A stretch of 64,000 nucleotides of DNA from Pogostemon cablin. Its lineage: Eukaryota; Streptophyta; Magnoliopsida; Lamiales; Lamiaceae. Shown in pieces: positions 46,073 to 56,992 of the stretch. The translations under genes were made by a program, and so were the position numbers. The notes beneath the pieces were generated by a model that was given only the letters and a program-made list of their open reading frames with translations, was not told the DNA's origin and did not search any database. The DNA lies in the NCBI GenBank assembly GCA_023678885.1, contig CM042963.1, positions 27,407,542 to 27,471,541 on the forward strand, read 5' to 3'. How positions within the stretch are numbered: position 1 is the first letter of the stretch; every line of letters starts with the position of its first letter.

Positions 46073-46806
46073 ATGATTCACCGGCTAAGACACCCATGGA
46101 TCCAAGTTTACACCTTAGTAAGAATAAAGGTGAATCAGTGGCTCAATCTGAGTATGCAAGGGTTATAGGAAGCATAATGTACATAACCAATTGTACGCAT
46201 CCTGACATAGCATGTCAGTTAACAAACTTAGCAGATACACGAGTAACCCAAACAATAAGCACTACTTTAAGAAGAGTGTTGAGATATTTGAAATACACTC
46301 TTGATGTGGGGCTATTCTAAGTATCCAGCAGTACTCGAAGGGTACAGTGATACAAACTGGATATCCGACACAAAAGACTCATTCTCCACGAGTGGATACG
46401 TATTCACTATCGGAGGCGAAGTAGTGTCTTGGAGGTCTATAAAACAGAGTTGTATAGCCCGTTCCACAATGGAATCTGAGTTCATAGCTCTAGATAAAGC
46501 CGGGGAAGAAGCAGAATGGTTTCATAATTTCCTTGAGGACATTCCATATTGGAATAAATCAGTCCCTACGGTGATGATACATTATGACAGTCAAGCCACA
46601 ATTGGAAGAGCTCTTAATAATATGTACAACGAAAGTCTAGACATTTTCTTAGGCGACACAACACGGTGAAATATTTGATCTCGAGTGGTGTAATGTCAAT
46701 TGACTACGTGAAGTCAAAAGACAACATAGCGGATCCGCTTACAAAAGCAGTTAATCGAGATCAAATGAATAAATTGCTAGAAGGAATTGGGCTAAAATCC
46801 ACAAAG
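46060..46806 (+). pseudogene. Copia RNase H, broken
   Basis: Blocks: SPAKTPMDPSLHLSKN, YARVIGSIMYITNCTHPDIA, then after a stop at 46318, LEGYSDTNWISDTKDSFST, SGYVFTIGGEVVSWRS and MESEFIALDKAGEEAEWF. The C-terminal TVKYLISSGVMSIDYVK and KDNIADPLTKAVNRDQM end at a stop at 46806. The frame is disturbed near 46640. The 46807-47363 stretch after it is the non-coding 3' leader of the copia, with a purine tract (catgtggggga) at 47352-47362 before the 3' LTR. Confidence 0.9.
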
Positions 46807-47363
46807 TAATGAGCCAAAACAGTGGAAACCCAACCATGATGATTGGAGATCCCAAGAACTTGGTTCAAAGGGACAACGAAACTGTAGAGTTTCAAGTTAA
46901 ACTTGGTACCTACCATTCCTTAGTAGAGCAATTCTATCAAGTATGGAACCCGTATCGTAGTGAGGTTAAGTCTTTGACTTTTAATGATTCCTAAAAAGTG
47001 AGTAATAGCTGGTTGAGTATAACGGGGTACTCAAGATAAGAGATCACCTATGTAAGTGTGAAGTGAGTGACCGCTTCAAAGTAAAATACTTATGAATCCA
47101 AATGGAGTCCATGGCTGAAACAGACCAAAACGTGAGAACAAGAAGAATGCAAAACATTGATGCGTTCAAAATAATGTCTCAGTATACGCTAAGGAGGAGT
47201 AGTTCAAAGATACTGTGTCTACTATGCCACCAGTATACTCGATAGTGTTGGACTACAGAAGGTTCAAAGTCCCAAGCTACCTATCCGGATACATTAATAT
47301 TTCACGAGGACTAGATTGTGTGTCTGTATTTTATAGGCGCTGAATTCCACTCATGTGGGGGAT

Positions 47364-47975
47364 TGTTGAGAAATTTAATTGGTTAGTAAGGATTAATTAA
47401 TAAATTAATCACCAATTAAATAATAATTAAAGTTAGTGAAATTAGTCTCACATGTGAATTGATCAAATATGGTCAATTGATCAAATATAGTAAATTTGAT
47501 CAAATATGGTAAATTGATCAAATATGGTAGTGATCACAATCACTAGTTAAAATAACAATCCTACCATATGAGAGTGGTCTTTGGTACCTATAAATAGGGT
47601 GTATTCATTCAGAACACACCATAGACGCTAAGATACACAGAAAACACCACAAACGAGCAACTCTGCATACACTTGCATAGTGCATAGTCTAGACAATCCA
47701 GTTCTCCATCCTCCTTAGTTTGCCGGAGTTCCTGCGATAGCGGTGCTGCTTCGCTGGAAACGAGAAGTCGTTTCACCTTTGGAAAAGATCCTCCAAGATC
47801 GGAGCACTACCAGGGCGTGTTTTCTCTTGCGGGAAGAGTTCTGCTCGACTCGAATTCACCATCATCTCGAGATGTTTAAGATCTAAGATCCAGATCTGTA
47901 TGAAAGGTTAGTATTCTCCTTTTTATTTTCATATTTATTGTTATAGTGATTGATTGGTGTACCTATAAACCAACA
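47364..47975 (+). repeat. Copia 3' LTR
   Basis: 612 bp, TATA box TATAAATAG at 47589-47597. Longer than the 5' LTR because a tgatcaaatatggtaaat motif is repeated more times at 47460-47530. Otherwise close to the 5' LTR with scattered substitutions. Confidence 0.93.
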
Positions 47976-48904
47976 TTTATAGGTTTCAAAGAAGAGTTGG
48001 ATCGTGACGTGTAGTACTCGAACTTAAGGCTTTCATGTGGTAAAGGTGGGTATTTTCTTATCTTATATGTGTTAATTACTTCATATGTGATAGTTTGTAT
48101 TAATTGATATATTATTATCATGTTTTGATTTATTTGAAGTATATGAATTCATATATGCAATACGGGTTTGAACTGTAATGGTGCCTTACCAATGTCACGG
48201 GTAACGATCGTGATGTCGTATCTTTTATATCATGAATAATGGACCTAAAGGTGCCTTATCAATATGTCAGGATTGTATTGTAAGTGATTTAAATTATTGC
48301 ACATGAATTATTTTACTTGTATAAGCATGAGTAATTTTCACTGAGCTATGGTTGATCACCCCTATATTTAACTCCTTTCAGATTAAGCGTGGCGATAGCG
48401 TACGAACGGGAGAACATTGGTGAGGAGACTAAATAAAATATTTTAATAAATTATAGTTTATATGTTGCGTACTATCAAGATTTTTATTTAAGTTACTTGT
48501 GTTTTAAATTCATGATACTACATCTGTGGTTTGAGCCTCGTGTGGGTATTGAAAAATAAAAAAATGTGAAAGTTTAGGATTATTTGGAATAAAATAATTT
48601 GGTATTATGTGTTACTTGATTGCCAAATTTACTATTTAATTACTGTCGGAGTTGTGTAATGAGACGAGAATATGGGTTGTTCCTTTTTTTCAAAAATTGG
48701 TTCGTGCAGATTCTTTCTTTTGGAATTTGAGTATTCATATACACTTACTGAAATGGGCGTGGATGGAATATGGCTTAGTGGTGATGTTGAAATAAATTAA
48801 TATATGATTTTTAGTTGTTGTTTATGGGAGTAGTCATATACAACTTTGTTGCTCGTTCCATTTCTTATTTGAATTATGATGGTATGCATGTTACTATATG
48901 GCAA

Positions 48905-49178
48905 ATAAATCATATCATAAAAAGAGAAATGAAAAAAGTACAGGAGGAATACAAAAAGATGTTTGAAAGCCCAAAGACAAAAAAAACTCTATCTAAAGCT
49001 GAAATGTTCTTTATTCATATCATAGAAGAGTAAATGATGGAGAGTAGTAGGGGCCAAGTCCAACCAAGTCAGTGGCCCACCGACCTCAGACAGTGCATCT
49101 GTGACACTGTTTCCTTCTCTGTAGATGTGAGTGATACGAAATGTAAAGCCTCAAAGAAGATCCATTGCTCTTCGTCAG
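48905..49178 (-). mobile_element. 5'-truncated L1-type LINE end with RNase H tail (21-bp duplication)
   Basis: On the minus strand the frame reads RITHIYREGNSVTDALSEVG then a stop at about 49015. HIYREGN-x-x-ADAL is the C-terminal signature of the RNase H domain carried by plant L1 LINEs. A ~130-bp 3' UTR follows. The 21-bp sequence ATGCATGTTAYTATATGGCAA flanks the piece at 48884-48904 and 49179-49199 with one C/T difference, and is single in the inverted LTR copy near 52430-52450. A severely 5'-truncated insertion within the gypsy LTR. No long poly(A) remains. Confidence 0.88.
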
Positions 49179-49678
49179 ATGCATGTTATTATATGGCAAC
49201 TGTACACGTGGGTTAAGTACCCCTTTATGATAGTGAACTTGTACATAGTGATACAACATGTGTGTTTGCCAAATTAATTGATTTCGTTGTATGATGTTGG
49301 GTGTGGGAGGTTTAGATAGTACAATATGGTGTAATACTTGTAGGAAAACAAACTGATGGTTTTATGAGTTGTTAACATAAGGTTTCATGTTTTAAAAAAA
49401 AATAAATGTTCAGATTGCAACGTGGCAAGTTTTATGTATATTTTTTTAGTGATCATTAGTCGCCATTAAAAGTTTGTCTAAAAACATTTTCGAAAACTAT
49501 TTATAATTTCTTTGGAAATTTTGCAGAAACTTATACGACTTGTGCCTTAATTAATTTTCCTTCTTCATTGCATTGTTATAATTTGTTTATTAAAGTGTTT
49601 AGTCATGCAACTATTTAATACTTTATTTAAAAAATAAAACTTGGAAATTTCTTTATATAAAATTTGAGATGTGACAGA

Positions 49679-49694
49679 TTGGTATTAGATCAGG
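49679..49694 (+). promoter_or_regulatory. Primer binding site of the downstream gypsy unit
   Basis: TTGGTATTAGATCAGG follows the LTR end GTGACA by 2 nt; it is a decayed TGGTATCAGAGCAGG initiator-methionine site. Confidence 0.7.
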
Positions 49695-50016
49695 TATGCG
49701 GTTCTACATACTTGTTTAAATTTTTATTTAATTCTACATATACATGATTTAAATAATTTACGTGATTTGATTTCTTAATTGAATAAAAATTTTAAATAAG
49801 AGTAAAGTCTCTTGCTACGCATCCACCGAGTACGACACCCGCTACAATCAAGGTATGAAAGTATCAATTGCTTAAGTTGATTACATGTGAATTTAAATGC
49901 AAGATTATATTATATGAGTTAAATGAAATTTTGATGGCTAAGGTGGAGTTTGAGAATATTTATGCGAAATTATATGATACGTGGAAAAATTATTGCGTTA
50001 GATGAATGGCCTATAA

Positions 50017-50475
50017 TTGCAACAAGCTTATAGGGACTATCAACGAGATTTTTGGCATGACCTTCTCATCCACATTGCGGTAATGCTTCAAAAGTGGAGG
50101 CAAGTTAAGGACGTGGGTGAGGTAATCACGGACTACTGGGCTAGAGTGAAACTCATTAGCACGTTACCTTGGGAATGGAGGGATATGGCCAATCCTATTT
50201 TTTCTAACCTACGACACAACACGATTCAGTCACAAGTCCCGCAAGTGGATTATGTGCAATTTACCACCACTCTGTTTGAGAGGGTTGCAAGTTGGTATCC
50301 ACCCCTTCCTGGAGTTTTAATGGTACTATTTCACGATGAACAAGAAGCTTTGATGGTGGGTTATCTTGTGGAACTAATACATGACAATGTGCCAAATGAG
50401 GGCATGGATGAAGTGGAACTCGAGGAGGATTCCAAGGAAGACCCAGAAAAGGATCTCGGAGAAGACGATGAATAA
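50017..50475 (+). CDS. Unidentified ORF upstream of gag in the second gypsy unit
   Basis: A 152-codon frame opening at a non-ATG codon; the sequence before it is also open-like (ALDEWPIIA). It reads QAYRDYQRDFWHDLLIHIA, WARVKLISTLPWEWRDM and ends in a strongly acidic tail (EEDSKEDPEKDLGEDDE). It lies between the primer site and the gag start at 50753. I do not recognise a domain. The acidic tail and position suggest a leader-encoded accessory or N-terminal gag product of this element family. The first Met within is at residue 1 only if a non-ATG codon is read as start. It may be a decayed remnant. Confidence 0.4.
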   Translation: MQQAYRDYQRDFWHDLLIHIAVMLQKWRQVKDVGEVITDYWARVKLISTLPWEWRDMANPIFSNLRHNTIQSQVPQVDYVQFTTTLFERVASWYPPLPGVLMVLFHDEQEALMVGYLVELIHDNVPNEGMDEVELEEDSKEDPEKDLGEDDE

Positions 50476-50752
50476 TTTATGCAAGCGATAGTTTCAAGAT
50501 TTTATTTTGAAAACTATAAATAAAATCCCGTATTTTAGGGACATGAATTTTAATTTCATTATTTAGCATCTGATTTTTATAATTTGCGAATTTGAAATAA
50601 TTGTTCATTTAGTGATCAACAAATTTTATTATTTTGAAATATGTGTCTCTATCATGTATTTGTTTCACTGAGCAATGATATGATATGCGTTATTACTTTT
50701 ATTTATTAATTCTAACAAGTACTAAAGTTATTTACGTTGTTAATTGAAGGAT

Positions 50753-51957
50753 GTCTCCAAGAAGAGACCTCTAAAATGCTCAAAACACAGTCGAGCAACG
50801 GCTGGATGCTCTCGAAAATCGTGGGGCTAACCTGGATGCTAATGCTAGAGTAGTGCATGAGTTTCACGCACACACCCCACCATTCTTCAAAGGGAGTGAA
50901 GGGCCAGAATACATTTAGGAGTGGCTGAGATCACTCAAAAGAACATTTCGCATCTTGAGATGTAATGATGAACAACGGGTGCTCTGCGCATTATATCAAC
51001 TAGCTGAGGATGCCGGCCACTAGTGGGATGCATACTGGACGATGAGGCCGAATGAGAATAGGGAATCTATCACATGGGAGGAATTCAAAGCTATTGTGAT
51101 GACGAACTACTATCCTCAGATAGGGATGGCAATTTGGCCCGACCCGCTCTCGGCCGCCCTGCCCTGCCTCGATTGGGCCGGGTCTACCCCGCATAGCACA
51201 GAGAATGGGGTGGGTCCGCGCCCGGCCCGCGCACAGGCCAGTTCGGGTCTGGGTCCTAGCCTCGTCTCGGCTCGTATTAAAATATTAAAATTTTTTATTT
51301 AAAATATTTTTTATATTTATTATATAATATAATTTATTGATATATATTAAATATTATACATACATTTTTATTTAATTTAAATAAAAGAAATCATATATGG
51401 TAATTATATATAATTATTACAAAATACTTTATTACAATATTATATATATATATCATTAAATATATAATGTAATAAAAGAATTTAAAAATGAAAATAAAGT
51501 TTAATTATTTAATTTAAAATTTAAATTTACTTCATTTTATTTTAATTTAAAATTTTCTATTTGAATGTATTATAATTTATAATAAATAATTAAAAAACAG
51601 GGCGGGATGTGGTCCGGGGCCGGGGCATCTTCAATAGCTGCCCCACAACGGGGCACGGGACGGGGTGGGGGATAGGAGCGCGGGGCGGGGCAGGACAGGC
51701 CACCTAAGTACCCGGCCAGCCCCGTCCCATTGCCATCCCTATCCTCAGACATACCGAGCTAAGATGGAGAACAAGAACTACAACCTCAAGCAAGGGGACA
51801 TGTCTGTGATCGATTATGAGCGGCGATCCAATCAATTATGCCAATCAGCTCCACAGCTAGTCGACACTGATGAGAAGCAAGCTAAGAAATTTTAAGCCGG
51901 GTTGCACCACGACATACAGAACGCTATGTCTTCTTTGCCAGACATGAGCTACCAATC
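50753..51957 (+). pseudogene. Gypsy gag, split by a hAT MITE and truncated
   Basis: Opens MSPRRDL at 50753 with a stop soon after, then QRLDALENRGANLDANARV, TPPFFKGSEGPEYI, WLRSLKRTFRILRCNDEQRV and ITWEEFKAIVMTNYYPQ, the capsid-like gag of Ty3 chromoviruses. The 622-bp MITE at 51121-51742 cuts it. It resumes YRAKMENKNYNLKQGDMSV, DYERRSNQLCQSAPQLVDT, stops at 51893, and reaches AGLHHDIQNAMSSLPDMSY where the inverted LTR begins. Stops at 50774, 50919 and 51024. The interior 50476-50752 is non-coding leader. Confidence 0.88.
51121..51742. mobile_element. hAT MITE with TAGGGATGGCAAT ends
   Basis: Ends TAGGGATGGCAAT and ATTGCCATCCCTA are a perfect 13-bp inverted pair; the pairing continues imperfectly into GC-rich subterminal blocks (tttggcccgacccgc and ggggctggccgggt). 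TCCTCAGA is duplicated exactly at 51113-51120 and 51743-51750. AT-rich centre, no transposase. Its GC-rich arms create spurious frames. Confidence 0.95.
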
Positions 51958-53686
51958 TGTCACATCCAAAATTTTATATAAAGAAATTTCCAAGTTATTT
52001 TGCTAAATAAGGTATTAAATAGGGCATGACTAAACAGTTTAATAAACAAATTATAACAATGCAATGAAGAAGGAAAATTAATTAAGGCACAAGTCCTATA
52101 AGTTTCTGCAAAATTTCCAAAGAAATGATAAATAGTTTTCGAAAATGTTTTTAGACAAACTTTTAATGGCGACTAATGATCATTCAAAAAATATTTATAA
52201 AACTTGCCACGTTGGAATCTTAACATTTTTTTTAAACATGAAACCTTCTTTTAACAACTCATAAAACTATCAGTTTGTTTTCCTACAAGTATTACACCGG
52301 ATTGTACTATATAAACCTCTCATACCAAACATTATGCAACGGAATCAATTAATTTGGCAAACACATGTGTAGTACCACTATGTACAAGTCCAGTACCATT
52401 AAAGGAGTAGTTAACCCACGTGTACAGTTGCCATATAATAATATGCATACCATCACAATTCAAATAAGAAATGGAACCAGCAGCAAAGTCGTATTTAAAT
52501 ACCCCCATAAACAACAACTAAAAATCATATATTAATTTATTTCAACCTCACCACTAAGACATATTCCATCCACGCCAATTTCGGTAAGTATATATGAATA
52601 TTCAAATTCCAAAAGAAAGAATCTGCACGAACCAATTTTTTAGAAAAAGGAACAACCCAAATTCTCGTCCCGTTTCACAACTCCGACAGTAATTAAAATA
52701 GTAAATTTGGAAATCAAGTAATACGTAATACCAAATTATTTTATTGCAAATAATCCTAAACTTTCACAAGTTTTTATTTTGTAATACCCACACGAGGCTC
52801 AAATCGCAGACGTAGTATCATGAATTTAAAACACAAGTAACTTAAATAAAAAACTTGAAAGTACGCAGTGTATAAACTGCAATTTATTAAAATATTTTTT
52901 TTAGTCTCCTAACCAACACGCCCCCGTTGGTATGCTATCGCCACGCTTATTCTGAAAGGAGGTAAATATAGGGGTGAGCAACCACAGCTCAGTGAAAATT
53001 TACTCATGCTTATACAAGTTAAGAAATTCATGCGCAATAATTTAAATCACTTACAATACAATCCTGACATATTGATAAGGCACCTTTCGGTCTATTATTC
53101 ATGACATAAAAGATACGACATCGCGATTCGTTACCCGTGATATTGGTAAGGCACCATTACAGTCTAAACTCGTATTGAATATATGAATTCACATACTTCA
53201 AATAAATCACAACATGATTATAATATATCAATTAATATAAACTATCACATATGAAGTAATTAACACATATAAGATGAGAAAATCCCCACCTTTACCACGT
53301 GAAAGCCTTAAGTTCGAGTACTACACATCACGATCCAACTCTTCTTCGAAACCTATAAACACATGACTAATCGTTACTAATGTGTGGTACTTCAATCATA
53401 ACATTTATTCTACAAGACATATAAAAGTTGCAGACATATGGGATTAGGGTTAGGGTTCAATGATAGAAGCAGAAAAGAAAAAGGGATTTGGGTTTTCTAC
53501 GATAAGAGCAGAAAGAAAAAGGAAAGAAGAGGAAAAGAAGAAACAAAAAGAAAAGAGAACTATTACCTTTTCTCTCTTGATTGCAGCCGTGAAACGAATA
53601 TTATTAGTGAGAAGAAAATAGAATAAAGCTGCTATTTTATATATATAGTGGTTGTAATCAGATATTCTTCTGCTGAACTTTAGTCA
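51958..53686 (-). repeat. Full-length inverted copy of the G1 LTR
   Basis: Plus strand starts TGTCACATCC (complement of GGATGTGACA) and ends ctttagtca (complement of TGACTAAAG). At 1729 bp it matches the other LTR minus its insertions. To its right, aacctcccttattttatgg is the complement of the polypurine tract, so it is the 3' LTR of a minus-strand element whose interior is lost beyond about 53740. It abuts the truncated gag directly, making a large inverted repeat with 39159-49676. It lacks both the copia and LINE insertions. Confidence 0.9.
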
Positions 53687-53739
53687 AACCTCCCTTATTT
53701 TATGGAGTTAGTTTAGGGAGTTGATATGAGAGGAATATC

Positions 53740-54506
53740 CTTTTCTTAATGGATAATGAAGGTGTTGATTTGATTTTTGAAAAGTAAGAAATCCTAATTC
53801 TACTTCTTTTTCTTTCACGTACAGCCGATAGAGTTGCATGGGTTGGGCTGGGATAATAAACTTTTGGGCCTAAGAGAAATGAGTCACCATGAAATACACG
53901 TGTTAAATTATGGTCAGACTTCATTCCTGGCGCGCGAAAAAACTTGGAGAGTTCCTACATAGAGAGTCGCCAGATTTAGAGTTTATTCAACTAATTTCCT
54001 TTTGTAGTGTTTTCACTGGTGTTGTAACATCTCGTTCTGCATCACGTGTATGGCATTATCCCATACGTTTTGTTTGTACTGTTCACATGCAGTGGAAGTG
54101 CATACTTAAAGTAGGATCTAGATCTAACAATCTAGTCTTTACCATTTGGGAGTTTGTTTAGGATTTATATCTGTGTGTATTCGAAGAGTGGAAGAAATAT
54201 TTCTATCACTTTGAATCTAATTTTGTAATCACTTTTTTCAAGTATAGTGATATTTTTGTCATGAGGCCGCTACAAACTTATTTATAAGTTTGTAGAAAGA
54301 TTGAGTAATTCTGTGTGTTAAGTCTTCCACTGTACAAATTTACAATCTCGTATTCAAGTTTAATATTCTGATAAGAGTTGGTGTTGTACAAAGTGTCGCC
54401 ACTTTTAGGACAACATCATTGACGTAAACACACTTATTACACCCGCAGACCCGACATGATTTGAAAACTGAAAAACAAATGGACCAGTTGTTTCAAAACT
54501 GGTGTA
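53740..54506. other. Unassigned sequence between LTR blocks
   Basis: No domain recognised. Mixed-composition DNA with an LTR-like flavour (cactttgaatctaattttgt, agagttggtgttgtacaaag). The frame at 53910-54161 has no supporting motif. Confidence 0.35.
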
Positions 54507-55114
54507 TGTTATGATGGCGATAAGGTCGTATGGCCTATATAACTCGTTCGGAATTCAAGCATATCTAACGCAACGGAAATAACTGAAAGTATTACCTTTC
54601 ACCGTGGACTGCATGGATAAGGTAATTTAAAAAAAATGAAGAATGATCTCTCAATCTTTGGTTGTACTCCTATGCCTCATCTAGACATCATGTGGGTGAG
54701 GATTTCTAAACAATCTCAATCCACAGTATCCTCCAAATAATTTTAAGTGTTGCAAGAATTATTTCACTCTCCTCACTTTTTCTTAAAAATATCATGTGTT
54801 TCTTCATTGGAGGTTTCTAAGATGACTTATTTATAGGCTACAACACAAACTAGGAGAATAAATTAAGGTTTGATATCCTATTGGGCTTGAAAATCTAAAT
54901 TTAGCCCAAAATTTATAACTTAAGCCCAATAATAATAATTCAATCCACAAAAACAAATTATTATTGCACTATTAATCTAAAGTGTAATATCAAATTATAT
55001 TGCGAGCTTCTTCTTATTATAAGCCCTTTTATCTACATGTGTTTAAGATATTCAACGCACACTAATTAAATGAATTACTGACAACTCAATTATTTTTTAA
55101 TTTCGAGAGTAGTT

Positions 55115-56992
55115 ATTAGAGTGATTTGATTAAGTATTAATTGATTTACCTCTATATCATCTTGAGCTTTTAAGATAAGGTGGTCATTTAACATGGTATC
55201 AGAGCCTGACCACATGAAATATCCAGGGTTCGAACCTCACCACCATCCATTTAATGGAAAATTCCACATGCAAGGCTTGAGGCATAAAGTTAACCCCGAC
55301 TTCATGCGAGGGGGCGTGTTAGAGTGATTTGATTAAGTATTAAACGATTTACCTCTATCAATTTAAGCATTTAGATGAGATGGTCATTTAACTAATAGAC
55401 TGCATTTTATTAAAATGTAAATAAAAATAAGAAGGGTGGAGAGAATAGAAAGTACAAGAATAATTAAAAATTGACTTAGTCAAATGAATAAGCCAAACAT
55501 GCAGCTTAAAAGAGGCCAAACATGCGGCCTTGTGAAGAGCGCAGCCTAACTCGTATAATTCATAATTTCAATACATGCTGCTATATTGAAAAAACTTAGA
55601 CTAATCTAAGCAATGATATGTTACAGATGTATCAAGATTAGTCACTAGCCCTATTTCAAATATTCAAACAATCAGTAAACAAATCCGCATTGGTCAGGAA
55701 AGCAAGTAGTGTAAGTTGCCTTCATTAGAAGAAAAATTCTTGGAGCTCCAAAAGATGATAGAAATGCCAAAATGATGGCATGTTCTCTAGAGAGAAAAGC
55801 CAAACCAAGAATGTAAAACGGAAAGGACTCATTCACCTCTAACTCCATAAAGTCGGATAGAGTCCATAAAACTATAAAAGCCTCTGTTATTGAATCAAAA
55901 CAGTGGCAATAACCCAAGCAATTCAGAGTTGAAAGGATACTGAAATCATAAACAAATACTCTTGCTAATAGGAGTAAATACGAATAGACATCAATGGAAG
56001 CCTGTATTAACAAGAAAAGAGGTACCAAATTATAGAACATTCGGTGCCTGACCCCTTCGGAACTGAGATAACAGTCCTGCAGAATACTACCAATTTGAGA
56101 TTGTAGCAAGTCACGAATAGCGAATATTGCTGTTACCAGCGCCCAAACAGGACTGGTACAATCATCTAGCGATTAAACCAAAATGAGCCACTAATTAGTC
56201 ATGGTGAAGGGGGTTTCGCTCGTGTTGCAACAAAAAACAACCTGGTGTTGAAAGTCTTATACTCACTCCATCTGAAATCAATCGGCTGATGCAGTAGAAG
56301 TGTGATTATGTGAATGTATAGAGAAATCTATCATTGAAAGAATAGGAGAGTACCGTAGCCCAGCAACCGTGATATAAACGAACCAAAGTGAAGGGCCATC
56401 GTATGTCGATGGAGGCAGGATTCGATGGAGCCATGTCAGTGGAATATTCTGTGGGTTAATTGAGTGGCGATGGACAAAAGGGTGCCCTAGGTAGAACTGG
56501 GAGGTGCGCCGTGGATCCAGCATCGATATCGCAAGTGGCGGTGTGCCTTAAGCAGAATATAACCGCGACCAGGCACACAAGGGTTGATTTGGTCTAAAAC
56601 ATAAGGCAGTGGCTGGGAAAATCGAATGGCGGTCGATCTGGAAAGGGACCCTAAGAGGGACACCGACAGTTGGGATATCTGTACTAGTGAACATCATTCA
56701 GAAGCATGGCCATCTCTGGATAGAAAAGTCGCACGATGCGATTGAAGGCGATTGCCATCAAAACGCGTGACGCAGCGATGTAAACAGATCGTTAATGACT
56801 AGTGCGTGAATGAGGCTGTGGAAAATCCAAAAGGAAATTAAAGAAGCTAACAACAGGGAAGACCCAACAGTGGATAATTAAGTTACGATCGGCGGCCGAC
56901 TATGATTTAGGTCAAAAGTTTAGAGGGGGGAAGAAAAAAATATAGAGGGAGAAAACCACTCCCTCCTCCCTCGATGAGGTGGTCATTTAACA
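55115..56992 (+). mobile_element. TRIM retrotransposon (GTAGT duplication), interrupted by a retroposed insertion
   Basis: Terminal repeats of about 78 bp begin TRTTAGAGTGATTTGATTAA and end ggtcatttaaca. LTR1 is 55115-55193; LTR2 starts at 55317 and its last bases are displaced to 56973-56992 by the insertion. A perfect primer site TGGTATCAGAGC follows LTR1 at 55194-55205, and a purine tract (gcgagggggcg) precedes LTR2. GTAGT is at 55110-55114 and 56993-56997. Without the insertion the element is about 280 bp with a 123-bp interior and no coding capacity, which defines a TRIM. Confidence 0.92.
55393..56972 (-). mobile_element. Unidentified 1.58 kb retroposed sequence with 19-bp duplication
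   Basis: GATGAGRTGGTCATTTAAC flanks it at 55374-55392 and 56973-56991 (one mismatch), a long duplication of the kind made by LINE machinery. On the minus strand it begins with a pyrimidine/purine leader (gagggaggagggagtgg) and ends near an AATAAA signal (attttaataaaatgcag), with no retained poly(A). Open frames 56523-56278 and 56109-55672 carry no recognised domain; the second is hydrophobic and may be chance. No LINE reverse transcriptase motif is seen. It could be a non-autonomous LINE derivative or a processed copy of a host transcript. Confidence 0.65.

Larger units (their letters stand above)
39490..47975 (+). mobile_element. Ty1/copia retrotransposon inserted in a gypsy LTR (TTTAT duplication)
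   Basis: Bounded by LTRs 39490-40077 and 47364-47975, starting TGTTGGAAAT or TGTTGAGAAAT and ending AACCA(A/G)CA. The TTTAT duplication lies at 39485-39489 and 47976-47980. Domains in order are gag, integrase, reverse transcriptase and RNase H, the copia order. The region from the gag zinc knuckle to the start of integrase is missing and replaced by a gypsy-type LTR pair and unassigned sequence (40949-43425). A hAT element splits the integrase. Many stops: inactive. Confidence 0.93.
39159..49676 (+). repeat. Gypsy G1 LTR split by copia and LINE insertions
   Basis: LTR sequence is at 39159-39489 and 47976-49676. Subtracting the copia element and the LINE piece leaves about 1732 bp, matching the intact inverted copy (1729 bp). 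It has a TATA-like tatatataaaa near 39200, then an aaccctaaccctaatc block. It ends GTGACA and is followed by a primer site, so it serves both as 3' LTR of the pol unit and as 5' LTR of the downstream gag unit. Removal of the copia rejoins gtgtttataggtttc, as in the inverted copy. Confidence 0.88.

Noticed and set aside
48815..49033. 72-codon lysine-rich protein
   Set aside because: It reads through the LTR into the complement of a LINE 3' UTR.
55194..55205. Primer site of a full copia element
   Set aside because: It belongs to a 280-bp TRIM defined by ~78-bp LTRs and GTAGT duplications; no coding interior.
55672..56109. 145-codon hydrophobic protein as a gene
   Set aside because: It lies within a retroposed unit, has no recognised motif and no supporting context; kept only as a note in that unit.
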